From Bhargavaea cecembensis DSE10 (GTDB taxonomy: Bacteria > Bacillota > Bacilli > Bacillales_A > Planococcaceae): a stretch of DNA of 64,000 nt. Each line of letters opens with the position of its first letter. Position 1 is the stretch's first letter. Shown here one piece after another: positions 8,234 through 17,065 of the stretch. The stretch lies in NCBI RefSeq assembly GCF_000348905.1, contig NZ_AOFT01000001.1, positions 248,001-312,000 of the forward strand, in the 5' to 3' direction. Made by a program: the position numbers and the translations under genes. The notes under the pieces are model-generated. The model made no database searches. It worked only from the letters and a program-made list of their open reading frames with translations, and was not told the DNA's origin.

Positions 8234-9430
8234 ATGGCGCTCAGGATCAATCCGCTGGTGGAGAAGACGCCGCTTTCGGGGATCCGGCAGATGTCGAACC
8301 GGCTGCCGGCGCATCCGGGGGCGGTGAATCTGACGGTGGGCCAGCCGGATTTCCCGCCGCCGGATGAGGTGAAGGAAGCGGCACGGCAGGCAATCGGGCA
8401 GCGGGCAACGGGGTATTCGATGAATGCGGGGCTGCCAGAGCTGAGGCAGGCGGCTGCCGCGTACTACGGCAATAAGTATGGGTTCCGCTATGATCCGGTG
8501 AGCGAGACGGTGATCACGGCGGGCGGGAGCGGCTCGATGGATGCGGTGCTCAGGACGATTCTTGAGCCTGGGGATGAGGCAATCATTCCGGTGCCGATCT
8601 ATGCAGGCTATGAGCCGCTGATCCGGCTTGCCGGTGCGACTCCAGTTTATCTGGATACCCGCCGCACCGGGTTCATTCCGAAAGCAGATGCCCTTGAGAA
8701 GCTGATCACGCCGAAGACGAAAGTGGTCATCTTCAACAACCCGTCGAATCCGACCGGTGTCGCGATTCCGAAAGACCGGATGGACCGGCTTGCCGAAGTG
8801 CTTGCCAGGCACGAGGTCTTTATCCTCTCCGACGATATTTATTCCGAGAACACGTTCGACACGCCGCATCAGTCATTCGGGGCTTATCCTGCGCTCCGCG
8901 ACAGGCTTTTCCTGATCCACGGCCTATCAAAGTCCCATTCCATGACAGGGTGGCGGATCGGCGTGCTGTTCGGGCCGGCAGAGGTGATGCAGCACATTGT
9001 GAAGATTCACGCGTACAATGCCATCTGCGCACCGACACCATCTCAGTATGCGGCAATCGAGGCGTATACAGGAAACACTAAAGCACCCGAAAAAATGAAC
9101 CGGGCCTATATCCAGCGAAGGCAGTTCATCACCGCCTCACTGAAAGAAATGAATCTCCCGCTCGTCCGCCCGACCGGTGCATTCTACGCATTTCCTTCGA
9201 TAGAAGAATTCCCGATCACCTCGAAAGACTTCGCCATCCGGGCCCTCGAGGAGGAGGGCGTGGCGGTCGTCCACGGCAGTGCATTCACGATGTACGGGGA
9301 GGGACATATCCGGATTTCCTATGCTGCCAGCATGGACCAGCTGGAGAAGGGAATGGAGCGGCTCGGCAGGTTTGTCGGTAAGCTGCGGGGAGACACCCGC
9401 ACAATCGTCCCGGACCTGCCACAGCTGTAA
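8234..9430 (+). CDS. patA: PLP-dependent aminotransferase, PatA type (N-acetyl-LL-DAP aminotransferase)
   Basis: A fold-type I aminotransferase of about 398 residues. It keeps the class I/II landmarks: GQPDFPPPDEV near the N-terminus, FNNPSNPTGVA, a Tyr-containing LSDDIYSENTF segment, and HGLSKSHSMTGWRIG with the PLP-binding Lys. The remembered B. subtilis PatA sequence is very similar over the same blocks, including NGLSKSHSMTGWRIG. PatA converts N-acetyl-LL-2,6-diaminopimelate with 2-oxoglutarate in the acetylase branch of lysine/DAP synthesis. Start: ATG 8234 (MALRINP) aligns with the PatA N-terminus and has AAAGG nine bases upstream; ATG 8225 (three codons longer) is also possible. The gene starts 65 bases after the right repeat array. 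Confidence 0.85.
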   Translation: MALRINPLVEKTPLSGIRQMSNRLPAHPGAVNLTVGQPDFPPPDEVKEAARQAIGQRATGYSMNAGLPELRQAAAAYYGNKYGFRYDPVSETVITAGGSGSMDAVLRTILEPGDEAIIPVPIYAGYEPLIRLAGATPVYLDTRRTGFIPKADALEKLITPKTKVVIFNNPSNPTGVAIPKDRMDRLAEVLARHEVFILSDDIYSENTFDTPHQSFGAYPALRDRLFLIHGLSKSHSMTGWRIGVLFGPAEVMQHIVKIHAYNAICAPTPSQYAAIEAYTGNTKAPEKMNRAYIQRRQFITASLKEMNLPLVRPTGAFYAFPSIEEFPITSKDFAIRALEEEGVAVVHGSAFTMYGEGHIRISYAASMDQLEKGMERLGRFVGKLRGDTRTIVPDLPQL

Positions 9431-9431
9431 T

Positions 9432-9466
9432 CAGGAAAGGACCTGGAAAAAGGGTCCTTTTTTCCT
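9432..9466 (+). terminator. Intrinsic terminator
   Basis: AAAGGACC pairs with GGTCCTTT and continues into TTTCC, directly after the patA stop codon. Confidence 0.8.
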
Positions 9467-9536
9467 GTGCAGAAAATCTTTAAATCTCCTCGGACCGGGT
9501 ATTTTCATAGGAAGATACCAGGAAAGGGGTCTTCAT

Positions 9537-10607
9537 ATGCTGAGGAAACTGCTCGCCGCCGTCCTGCTGGCTTTCACGTTGCCGTCCGCTGCATCTGCAG
9601 ATACTAAAACCTTCACAGACGTCGCACCGACGTTCTGGGCCGCCGATGAGATTCATGAACTGGCGGAACTTGGCGCATTGAATGGCTACCCGAACGGGCG
9701 GTTCTACCCGAACAACCTGCTCACCCGTGCGCAAAGCGCCAAAGTGCTTCATGAACTCACGAATCCGCAGCAAGCACCAAGCGACTTCCGGACACAGTTT
9801 ACGGATGCCACTTCAAATCACTGGGCCTACGGCTATATCCGTGACCTGACGCACAGCGGTGTGTTCCGGAACGCAGAGTTATTCCGTCCGGAAGAAAACC
9901 TGTCCCGCGCACAGATGGCGAAAATCATCGTCGAGTCGTTCGATATCATCACCGATGACAACGACCTGTCGTTCTTCGTCGACACGCCGGCAGGAGAGTT
10001 CCACACATATATCACGACGATAGCCGAACTTGGAATCACAACCGGCCGGGCAAACAGCAGATTCGATCCGAACGGTCCCGTCACTCGCGCCCAGTTTGCC
10101 GCGTTCTCGAGCCGCGCACTGGAGTTTGACCGGAAGCGCGATGCCGGGGAAATCGTCTATGACAAGGAAAGCGAACAGTACATCGACCTGACTGACGCCT
10201 CTCCGAATCCGCCGAGCCCACAGGAGGAAATCAGCCAGCAGACGATCGTTCTGGTCAATGCGGAGCGCGAGGCGCGAGGCATCGCACCGCTCACAGCCGA
10301 CCCGGCACTTTCCGCGATGGCACAGCTGAAGTCGGAGGATATGGCGCAGAACAATTATTTCGAACATGAATCTCCGACATACGGGCAGGTGTGGGACATG
10401 GCGGCGATGTTCGACTACAGCTTCACGAGGATCGGCGAGAACATCGCCTGGAACCAGCAGTCGGCCCGTGAAGTCGTCACGGCCTGGATGAACTCCGAGG
10501 GCCACCGCGCGAATATACTCGACCCGCGCTTTACCCATATCGGAGCGGGCTTCGCCAAGAACGCGGAAGGGGAACTTTACTGGACCCATCACTTCTCAAG
10601 AAAATGA
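9537..10607 (+). CDS. SLH-anchored CAP (SCP-like) domain protein
   Basis: A 356-residue exported surface protein. The start is ATG 9537 with GGAAAGGGG six bases upstream; a longer in-frame extension exists but would bury the signal peptide. Parts: signal peptide (MLRKLLAAVLL to ASA-D), three SLH domains (about 25-190, with LTRAQSAKVL, LSRAQMAKII and VTRAQFAAFSS), a linker rich in Pro, then a CAP/SCP domain (about 235-355) with HESPTYGQVWD, GENIAWNQQ and HRANILDPRFTHIG. CAP proteins of this YkwD class are common in Bacillales envelopes; their function is poorly known. SLH domains should anchor it to pyruvylated wall polymer. It is followed 36 bases later by the VanZ-like gene. Confidence 0.92.
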   Translation: MLRKLLAAVLLAFTLPSAASADTKTFTDVAPTFWAADEIHELAELGALNGYPNGRFYPNNLLTRAQSAKVLHELTNPQQAPSDFRTQFTDATSNHWAYGYIRDLTHSGVFRNAELFRPEENLSRAQMAKIIVESFDIITDDNDLSFFVDTPAGEFHTYITTIAELGITTGRANSRFDPNGPVTRAQFAAFSSRALEFDRKRDAGEIVYDKESEQYIDLTDASPNPPSPQEEISQQTIVLVNAEREARGIAPLTADPALSAMAQLKSEDMAQNNYFEHESPTYGQVWDMAAMFDYSFTRIGENIAWNQQSAREVVTAWMNSEGHRANILDPRFTHIGAGFAKNAEGELYWTHHFSRK

Positions 10608-10643
10608 CTTTTAAAACCAGACCTTCTGGATTATGATGAATGT

Positions 10644-11126
10644 ATGAAAAAGTACCTATTTCTTCTGCTGATCATTGCGCTGCTCTTCTTTTCATCCGGG
10701 CAGACGTACGAACAGCAGTCGCTCATCCCGAAACTGAAAGAATGGCTGCCGGGCCAGCCCCTGGAAGGGGTCTTGTCTACGCTCCAAGTCCCGTACTGGG
10801 GGCGGACAATCTCCGTGGAATCCAAGGGATACTATCATTTCATTGAATTCCTTATCCGGAAAGGGGCACACATCGTCTCCTTTGGCGTGCTGGCTGCTGC
10901 CATCTTCGCCGTGCTGCCCAAGATCCGGTTCCGCTACCTGGCTGCATTCGGCCTGACCGTCATCGCAGCGTTTATGGACGAGTACCACCAGTCGCTCACA
11001 GGGGGCAGGACGCCCTATCTCGGTGACGTGGCGCTGGATGCATTCGGAGCGGCGCTGTTCCTGAGCCTCATTGCTCTGTTAATGAAACGGAATGTGCCCA
11101 AACGAAAGACCGCCGGAATTTCCTGA
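10644..11126 (+). CDS. VanZ-like membrane protein
   Basis: A 160-residue integral membrane protein with an N-terminal helix, an extracytoplasmic segment and three further helices. It carries the VanZ family block MDEYHQSLTGGRTPYLGDV, followed by a helix. VanZ of enterococcal Tn1546 gives low-level teicoplanin resistance; chromosomal homologues are widespread in Firmicutes and their role in untreated cells is unknown. ATG 10644 is used. The ribosome site is weak. It lies 36 bases behind the SLH-CAP gene without a hairpin between, so it may be co-transcribed. Confidence 0.85.
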   Translation: MKKYLFLLLIIALLFFSSGQTYEQQSLIPKLKEWLPGQPLEGVLSTLQVPYWGRTISVESKGYYHFIEFLIRKGAHIVSFGVLAAAIFAVLPKIRFRYLAAFGLTVIAAFMDEYHQSLTGGRTPYLGDVALDAFGAALFLSLIALLMKRNVPKRKTAGIS

Positions 11127-11150
11127 ATGGAAATCCGGCGGTCTTTTTAC
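11104..11150. terminator. Strong bidirectional terminator
   Basis: AAAGACCGCCGGA and TCCGGCGGTCTTT form a long stem with A and T tracts on both sides. It separates the VanZ gene from the convergent gene at 11151-11996. Confidence 0.9.
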
Positions 11151-11996
11151 TTAGTTTCGGGCTGCATCCAGCAAACTGCTTCTGAGTGCTTCTTTTTCCG
11201 CATTGTACTGGTCACGGAAACTTTGCGCGTAGGATTTGCTGTAGCCATTTCGTTGGAGATCGTTTTCAACCTCACTGATCAGCTGGTTGAAAACAGCATC
11301 AGTCTGGCTTTCAAGTGAGTTTGCGGCCCCCATGTACTTTTGGTAGAAGTAGGCATAATTGATGGACTCACCGTTTTGCTTCTTTTCGGTGTACTCAGCT
11401 TTGGCACGGCCTACGAGGGAACTGATTTTCCCGTTTGCCTGGGCCTGGAAACTGTCGAAGGTCGGCGTGTATTTGTTCTTAATATCTGAGACGGACGGTT
11501 TTGAAGACGAACCGCTTCCGACAGAAGCCCCGCTATTATTTGAAGAATTGCCGGCGGAAGAAGTTGAACCGTTGCCGCTTGCACTGCCTTTGGATGTGGA
11601 CTGGGTAACTCCGGCTACTGCTGCGGAACCGGCACCACCCGGCTGGTCCGAGACAATTTTCTCGGTGGATCCGGTACTTTCATCAGTTCCTGCAGAACCG
11701 GCTCCGGTTTCAGCTGACTGATTTTCTCCCCCGGCAGAATCCCCATTGGCAGTTCCCGTATTTTCTGTTTCCGGATCACTGGTTGTCCCGCTGGATTGTT
11801 CCGGGTCGCCTCCGATGACCGTGCCATCCGGCAGCTCAAGCTGGTAATCCTCTTCTTGAATCTTTTCAATTTCTTCATCAGCTACATCGTATTCTTTAAA
11901 CTTCAGAACATAGACCAGGTAACCGCCGACCAGTAATGCCACTGTCAGCAGACTTAGTAGAATTGTTCTCAAGCGGCGCTTTTTACGTCGACTCAT
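11151..11996 (-). CDS. Unknown membrane-anchored protein with low-complexity linker
   Basis: A 281-residue protein I do not recognise. A basic N-terminus (MSRRKKRRLRT) precedes one membrane helix (about 12-32), so the bulk should lie outside the cell. Residues about 50-170 are a low-complexity linker rich in Ser, Gly, Thr, Asn and acidic residues. The last ~110 residues are charged and look fully alpha-helical, with Tyr and Gln repeated; an interaction or sensor domain is possible. GGGGGT precedes ATG on the minus strand. It is monocistronic, between the shared terminator and a divergent S41 peptidase gene; the 210-bp spacer between them must hold both promoters. Confidence 0.7.
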   Translation of the reverse strand: MSRRKKRRLRTILLSLLTVALLVGGYLVYVLKFKEYDVADEEIEKIQEEDYQLELPDGTVIGGDPEQSSGTTSDPETENTGTANGDSAGGENQSAETGAGSAGTDESTGSTEKIVSDQPGGAGSAAVAGVTQSTSKGSASGNGSTSSAGNSSNNSGASVGSGSSSKPSVSDIKNKYTPTFDSFQAQANGKISSLVGRAKAEYTEKKQNGESINYAYFYQKYMGAANSLESQTDAVFNQLISEVENDLQRNGYSKSYAQSFRDQYNAEKEALRSSLLDAARN

Positions 11997-12171
11997 GCTG
12001 AATTTACCCCCAATACGCTAATTTGAACTTTGCGTCTATCATTTGAAATAGAGTAACACATTTTATAGTTTCTTGAAATCTTTTTGAGGTGTAATTTGAT
12101 CTGTAAGGTAACTCATACAGGAAATGACTGTGGTCTTTTCAAACCGTATATCGCTCTTTCATCATCTGCGA

Positions 12172-12177
12172 TATAAT
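12172..12177 (+). promoter_or_regulatory. -10 element of the S41 peptidase gene
   Basis: A perfect TATAAT lies 30 bases before the start codon. No good -35 is visible at the expected distance. Confidence 0.4.
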
Positions 12178-12206
12178 CAAGAGAAAAAAGAAACGAGGGT
12201 CGGTCA

Positions 12207-13376
12207 ATGCTGAAGCGATCAACAGCGCTATTCTTTTTCCTCACGGTCCTCTTTGCTTCGCAAGCTGTTCATGCTAATGTGATTGAGGAAATCAAGCACT
12301 ATGTAAAAAACTACTACTACGGGGATATCCCGCTTTACTTAAATGAGATGAAGACGATTGCGGAGATAGAGGCCGGGCTTGACGAATATTCAGAGTATCT
12401 AACGAAGAAGGAATATGAAGCTTATCTCGGAACATTACATATCCCTTCAGAATCATGGCAGCTGACCGGAGACCTTCCTGGAAGTGAGGCTGATTCACAT
12501 GTGATGTCGCGCTTTCTTTTCGGTAATACCGGATATATCGCTGTTTCCAGGTTTCAAGTGGAAACGCCGATAGCCGTGATTCGGGAATGGGAAAAATTAA
12601 AGGGGATGGGAGCCCGGCAACTAATTCTGGATCTCCGGTATAACGGAGGCGGTTCGGTGGGCAGCGCAGAAAAAATCATCGGCATGTTCCAAAATGCTCC
12701 GGAGGCCTACACGCGGCATAACCGCGAAGAATCCATTAGGGTCAAGTCTGTGCCGGCTAAGATCAAATTTCCGCAGAACCCATATGTCCTCGTCAATAAA
12801 TATTCAGCTTCAGCCTCTGAGCTGGTGGCTGCTGCTATCAAAGACCAGCAGGCCGGTACGGTGGTCGGCCAAAAAACCTATGGGAAAGGAAGCATTCAAA
12901 GCTTTTTTGAATTATCGGATGGAGGAGCAATGAAGCTCACGACCGCTCACTTTATCGGTCCGGGTGGTACCAAAATCCAAAGCTTTGGAGTGATGCCGGA
13001 CGAAGAGACGCCGCCTGGCAAGGAATTGCAGTTTGCCCATACTGCCCTATCTAAAGGTTGGTTAACTGAACAAGGTTATTCGGAATTTCCTGATGCTGAG
13101 ATGGAAGCTCCGGGAAAATCCTTTACCATCACATTTTCTCAGAAGATGAACTTTTCTGCTCCTGCCGCGTCCAATCGTGTGGAGCTGATCAGAATGGGGG
13201 ACGCGATCACAGTTCCGGTGAAGGTAGAGCAAACCGGTGACTTGGAACTCAAGATTACTCCGGAGAAACCATTACTTTCAAATTCGGTTTATGCGTTGGT
13301 GATCCACCCCCGTTTTGCAGATCGTGAAGGAATTTACATGAGAAAAGGAGCTTATCTCTTCATTAAGACCATTTGA
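12207..13376 (+). CDS. Secreted S41 (C-terminal-processing-type) peptidase with SbsA-like Ig domain
   Basis: A 389-residue exported protein with a signal peptide (MLKRSTALFFFLTVLFASQAVHA). The S41 core shows DLRYNGGGSVGSAEKI, then NKYSASASELVAAA with the Ser nucleophile block, and GQKTYGKGSIQSFF with the catalytic Lys. The PDZ domain that usually precedes this core in CtpA/CtpB is absent: only ~75 residues lie between the signal peptide and the core. The C-terminal ~90 residues (SFTITFSQKMNFSAP...) resemble the Ig-like module named after S-layer protein SbsA. So this is a short secreted peptidase with a surface-protein-type module, possibly acting on envelope proteins. GAGGG precedes ATG 12207. 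GC is somewhat lower than the flanks. Confidence 0.85.
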   Translation: MLKRSTALFFFLTVLFASQAVHANVIEEIKHYVKNYYYGDIPLYLNEMKTIAEIEAGLDEYSEYLTKKEYEAYLGTLHIPSESWQLTGDLPGSEADSHVMSRFLFGNTGYIAVSRFQVETPIAVIREWEKLKGMGARQLILDLRYNGGGSVGSAEKIIGMFQNAPEAYTRHNREESIRVKSVPAKIKFPQNPYVLVNKYSASASELVAAAIKDQQAGTVVGQKTYGKGSIQSFFELSDGGAMKLTTAHFIGPGGTKIQSFGVMPDEETPPGKELQFAHTALSKGWLTEQGYSEFPDAEMEAPGKSFTITFSQKMNFSAPAASNRVELIRMGDAITVPVKVEQTGDLELKITPEKPLLSNSVYALVIHPRFADREGIYMRKGAYLFIKTI

Positions 13377-13420
13377 CAGGAACCCTCCTGCTGACAGGTA
13401 AGACGAATGGAGCCTCATTG

Positions 13421-13429
13421 TGTTATAAT
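13421..13429 (+). promoter_or_regulatory. Extended -10 promoter of the wall-polymer operon
   Basis: TGTTATAAT is a perfect extended -10 element (TGnTATAAT), 64 bases before the wecC-type start codon. Confidence 0.6.
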
Positions 13430-13492
13430 GGGAAAATTGATTTGCCCCCTAACTTGTAAATGCAGTTTTGCATCAGGAAAGGAAGACTTGGA

Positions 13493-14770
13493 ATGACGAA
13501 GAATCTATGTGTCATCGGACTGGGCTACATCGGCCTGCCGACTGCAGTCATGTTCGCAAACCACGGCGTACGCGTACATGGTGTGGACGTGAATCAGCGT
13601 GCAGTCGAGATGATTTCGAATAAACAGCTTCATATTGAAGAAAACGGGCTGCAGGAGCGTTTAAACAATGCGATTGACAGCGGCATGCTGACGGTCTCCA
13701 CGGAGCCGGTCGAAGCGGATGCGTTCATCGTGGCCGTTCCGTCCCCGATCCGCGAAGACCGGACTGCGGACCTCGAATACGTCCGGAAGGCAACAGCATC
13801 AATCGTGCCTTATCTGAAAAAAGGCAACCTCATCATCTTGGAGTCTACGGTACCTCCAAAGACGGTCGAGGACGTCATGCTTCCGGAGCTTGAAAAGTCC
13901 GGTTTCGCAATCGGTGAAGAACTGTTCGTCTCTCACTCTCCGGAGCGGGTCATTCCGGGCCGCATCTTCGAAGAACTCGAGCAGAACGGCCGCATCATCG
14001 GCGGCATCAACGAAAAGTCCGCGGAGATGACGAAGGAGCTCTATGAAGCATTCGTCAAGGGACCGATCGAGCTCACAGACGCGACGACCGCGGAACTTGT
14101 TAAAGTCATGGAGAATACGTACCGTGATGTGAACATTGCATTTGCCAACGAAATGGCGAAAATCGGTGAGCATCTGGACGTCAATATCTGGGATGCCATC
14201 CGCTTTGCAAACTTCCACCCGCGCGTGAACATTCACCAGCCGGGACCAGGCGTTGGCGGGCACTGCATCGCCGTTGACCCATGGTTCCTCGTTGAGCTGG
14301 CACCTGAGCAATCCAACATCATTCATCTATCACGCAAGACGAATGACGGCATGCCGCAGTTCGTCGCTGACAGGGTAATGGAGCTTGTAGGGGACTCGGA
14401 ACGGAAAATCGCCGTTCTCGGACTTTCCTTCAAGGCGGATGTCGATGACATGCGTCAGAGCCCGTCCATTGACGTCATCAATCATCTTCAGGAAAAGGGC
14501 TTCACCGTTGCATCGTTCGATCCGCATGTGAACGAAGGCAGCCATCCTACACAGGTAAATTCCGTTGAGGAAGCAGCAAAAGACGCTGTGATGATCCTTG
14601 TGCTGACAAACCATATGGAATTTAAAAACCTACAGCCTAACCAGGTAGCAGATTCCATGGATGAGAAAATCATCTATGACACAAAGAACTGCATCGACCT
14701 CCCTGTATGGAAGGAAGCGGGCTTCCGGACATACCTTCTGGGAGACCATAAAGACAATACGAACGAGTAA
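13493..14770 (+). CDS. wecC: UDP-N-acetyl-D-mannosamine dehydrogenase (WecC type)
   Basis: A 425-residue nucleotide-sugar dehydrogenase that oxidises UDP-ManNAc to UDP-ManNAcA with NAD. The Rossmann motif is VIGLGYIGLPTAVMF, and the catalytic Cys sits in QPGPGVGGHCIAVDPWF. The blocks RDVNIAFANE and HPRVNIHQPGPGVGGHC match E. coli WecC closely, which favours ManNAc over glucose (TuaD) as substrate. The start is ATG 13493 with AGGAAAGGAAG upstream; an 11-codon extension has no ribosome site. It heads a run of four genes (13493-18361) with very short spacing: dehydrogenase, TagA/WecG, flippase and polymerase. A ManNAcA-containing secondary wall polymer is therefore the likely product. Confidence 0.88.
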   Translation: MTKNLCVIGLGYIGLPTAVMFANHGVRVHGVDVNQRAVEMISNKQLHIEENGLQERLNNAIDSGMLTVSTEPVEADAFIVAVPSPIREDRTADLEYVRKATASIVPYLKKGNLIILESTVPPKTVEDVMLPELEKSGFAIGEELFVSHSPERVIPGRIFEELEQNGRIIGGINEKSAEMTKELYEAFVKGPIELTDATTAELVKVMENTYRDVNIAFANEMAKIGEHLDVNIWDAIRFANFHPRVNIHQPGPGVGGHCIAVDPWFLVELAPEQSNIIHLSRKTNDGMPQFVADRVMELVGDSERKIAVLGLSFKADVDDMRQSPSIDVINHLQEKGFTVASFDPHVNEGSHPTQVNSVEEAAKDAVMILVLTNHMEFKNLQPNQVADSMDEKIIYDTKNCIDLPVWKEAGFRTYLLGDHKDNTNE

Positions 14771-14796
14771 ATCGACTCGATATACGGGTGAATCCA

Positions 14797-15534
14797 ATGA
14801 AAGAACAATTTTTCGGAGTACAGGTCAATACGGAGCGGTTCGATGAGATGCTCGACCTCATCTTTTCTCGCAAGCGGGAAGGGAAGAAGTCGTTCATCGT
14901 CGCGATCAATCCGGAGAAACTGATGAAAGCCAGGCAGGACCCGGAACTCCACAAGATCCTGAATACGGCTGACTTCCAGATCCCGGATGGGGTTGGTGTG
15001 CTAATCGCTTCCCGACTGAAGAATGGGACGATCCGCGATCGCATCACGGGCGTTGATATGATGGAGCGGCTCTGCGGACGTGCGGCTGAAACCGGTGACG
15101 GTGTCTTCCTATACGGTGCCAAGCCAGGCGTCGCCGATCAGGCAGCGGCCGGCATGAAGGCGAAATTTCCAAGCCTGAACATCGCAGGGACGCTTGACGG
15201 CTATGTCAAGGATGAGCAACAGGTACTGGACACGATCAATGCGTCCGGCGCAGCCATTCTGTTTGTCGCCCTCGGAAGCCCCACCCAGGAAAACTTCATC
15301 ATCCGCAACATGGACCGCCTCGTGCCGTCTGTCTATCAGGGAGTCGGCGGGTCGTTTGATGTGTTCTCAGGAAACATCAAACGTGCCCCGGCCGGCTTCA
15401 GGAAACTGGGCCTTGAATGGCTTTACCGCCTGCTGAAAGAACCATCCCGGTGGAGGAGGCAACTGGAACTGCCGAAGTTTCTCATCGCGGTCCTGACCGG
15501 ACGGCATGAGAAAGGCGGCGGTGCCCATGAGTAA
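14797..15534 (+). CDS. WecG/TagA/CpsF-family glycosyltransferase
   Basis: A 245-residue GT26-family enzyme. Family marks include NPEKLMKARQD, the Asp/Gly-rich PDGVGVLIASRL, LYGAKPGVADQAA, FVALGSPTQENFI and VGGSFDVFSGNIKRAP. TagA adds ManNAc to undecaprenyl-PP-GlcNAc in teichoic acid linkage-unit synthesis; WecG adds ManNAcA to the same acceptor in enterobacterial common antigen. With a UDP-ManNAc dehydrogenase just upstream, transfer of ManNAcA (WecG-like) is as likely as transfer of ManNAc. I chose ATG 14797, with GGGTGA upstream, over GTG 14788, which lacks a ribosome site. The 3' end overlaps the flippase gene by 8 bases. Confidence 0.87.
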   Translation: MKEQFFGVQVNTERFDEMLDLIFSRKREGKKSFIVAINPEKLMKARQDPELHKILNTADFQIPDGVGVLIASRLKNGTIRDRITGVDMMERLCGRAAETGDGVFLYGAKPGVADQAAAGMKAKFPSLNIAGTLDGYVKDEQQVLDTINASGAAILFVALGSPTQENFIIRNMDRLVPSVYQGVGGSFDVFSGNIKRAPAGFRKLGLEWLYRLLKEPSRWRRQLELPKFLIAVLTGRHEKGGGAHE

Positions 15535-17053
15535 ACTGAAGGTCGCATCGATCCTGTTTCTGTTCTCGACATTTGTCCTGAAATTTTCCAGCATGATCCG
15601 CGACCTCGTCATCGCCGGCCTGTTCGGTGATTCCTATCATGCTGATGCGTATCTCGCAGCGATGACGATTCCTAACGCCTTCGTCCTGTTTTTACTGACC
15701 GGGATGAAAGACGCGTTTCTCCCGAGCTATTATAAGTTCAATGCCATTGGCAGGGGAGAAGAGCACCTGACGAATATCGTCAAGGGAACGTTTTGGATCA
15801 CGCTGGGCGTGTCCATACTTGGCGTACTCTTATCCGGCCCGATTATCCGACTATTTTATCCGAACTTCGGGGAATTCGAGCACGGATTTGCCATCGCAAC
15901 CGCGACGGCGGCCCTTTATTTCGCATCTCTCTGCATGGTCGGTGTGAACGCCGTCTACGAAGGTTACTTTGACGCAAAGAAGAAATTCTCATTCAGCGTC
16001 TTTTCCCAGACGAGCGTCGTCCTGATGACCATCCTGTTCGCGATTCTCTTCCACAAACAGCTGGGCATCATCGCCGTACCGGTCGGGTACTTTGTAGGTA
16101 CGATATTGAGCCTTCTTCTGAAGGTGATCTACCGGACACCAAAGAAGTTCCTCAACTGGAAGCAGAAGATGGACATCGGGGAAGTGTCGGAGTTCTATCA
16201 TATTTTCTGGCCTGTCGGGCTGACAATTGCCGTCGGCCAGATTAACCTGATGGTCAACACGTTCTTTGCAGCCGACCTTGGGGAAGGGGTTGTGTCGAAC
16301 CTGAACTATGCGTTCCGGCTCGTCAACATCCCGCAGGCAATCTTCGGTGTGACGATCGCGACAATCGCATTCCCGATCATCGCCGAAGCACACAATAAGA
16401 AGAACCCTGCCCTGTTCAAGCGGGGGCTTGAGAAAGGGTATCTGTACCTGCTTGTTTTCCTCACACCGATGCTGGCGGGCATGTGGTACCTCATGCACGA
16501 ACTCGTCGGAACAGTATATGAACGCGGCGCCTTCACGGCAAGCGCAACAGATCTGACTACATCTTATGCGGTTCTCTATATCGGATCGGCTTTCTTCTAT
16601 AGTATCCAGGCTGTTACCGCGAAGGGTTTCTATACGCTTGAGAAAGGTCACTATATGATGCGGATCGGGCTGATATCAATCATCCTGAATATCCTTTCCA
16701 ACTGGATCTTTTCCCAGTTCTACGGGGCACAGGGGATTGCGTTGTCCGCTTCAATCGTGGCTCTGCTCTATTGCGGAATCACCTTCACGACGCTCTATAA
16801 GGAAGTCGGCGGATTTGATGTCCGGTATCTGCTCAAAAACTCCGGGCAGATCATAGTCGGTGTTGCCGTGATGATGGCGTATCTGTACGGATTTGACTTC
16901 TTGGTTCCGGGCTCGGTAGAATGGCACCGCATCATCCGCCTGGTCGTCCTCGGAATTACTGGAGCGATTGTCTACTTCGCCGTCATGCTGCTGTTCCGAA
17001 ACGAATTTGTGAAAGAGATGCTTGCCAAAGGAGGAACGCCATCATCGAAATGA
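15527..17053 (+). CDS. Lipid-linked oligosaccharide flippase (MurJ/MviN/Wzx type)
   Basis: A 508-residue protein with about 14 membrane helices. The N-terminus (FSTFVLKFSSMIRDLVIAGLFG) and the DAYLAAMTIPNAF segment have the MurJ/MviN pattern of the MOP exporter superfamily. It should flip an undecaprenyl-linked repeat unit across the membrane. Its position between a TagA-type transferase and a Wzy-like polymerase argues for the wall-polymer repeat unit rather than lipid II as cargo. I chose ATG 15527, with AAAGGCGG upstream; ATG 15506 would lengthen the overlap with the transferase gene. A second protein of this class is encoded at 48493. Confidence 0.85.
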   Translation: MSKLKVASILFLFSTFVLKFSSMIRDLVIAGLFGDSYHADAYLAAMTIPNAFVLFLLTGMKDAFLPSYYKFNAIGRGEEHLTNIVKGTFWITLGVSILGVLLSGPIIRLFYPNFGEFEHGFAIATATAALYFASLCMVGVNAVYEGYFDAKKKFSFSVFSQTSVVLMTILFAILFHKQLGIIAVPVGYFVGTILSLLLKVIYRTPKKFLNWKQKMDIGEVSEFYHIFWPVGLTIAVGQINLMVNTFFAADLGEGVVSNLNYAFRLVNIPQAIFGVTIATIAFPIIAEAHNKKNPALFKRGLEKGYLYLLVFLTPMLAGMWYLMHELVGTVYERGAFTASATDLTTSYAVLYIGSAFFYSIQAVTAKGFYTLEKGHYMMRIGLISIILNILSNWIFSQFYGAQGIALSASIVALLYCGITFTTLYKEVGGFDVRYLLKNSGQIIVGVAVMMAYLYGFDFLVPGSVEWHRIIRLVVLGITGAIVYFAVMLLFRNEFVKEMLAKGGTPSSK

Positions 17054-17065
17054 TGATGAACATAC

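Noticed and set aside
15527-17053. Assignment of this flippase as the essential MurJ
   Set aside because: Position inside a polymer operon favours a polymer flippase, and the sequence alone cannot decide. No symbol was given to either flippase.
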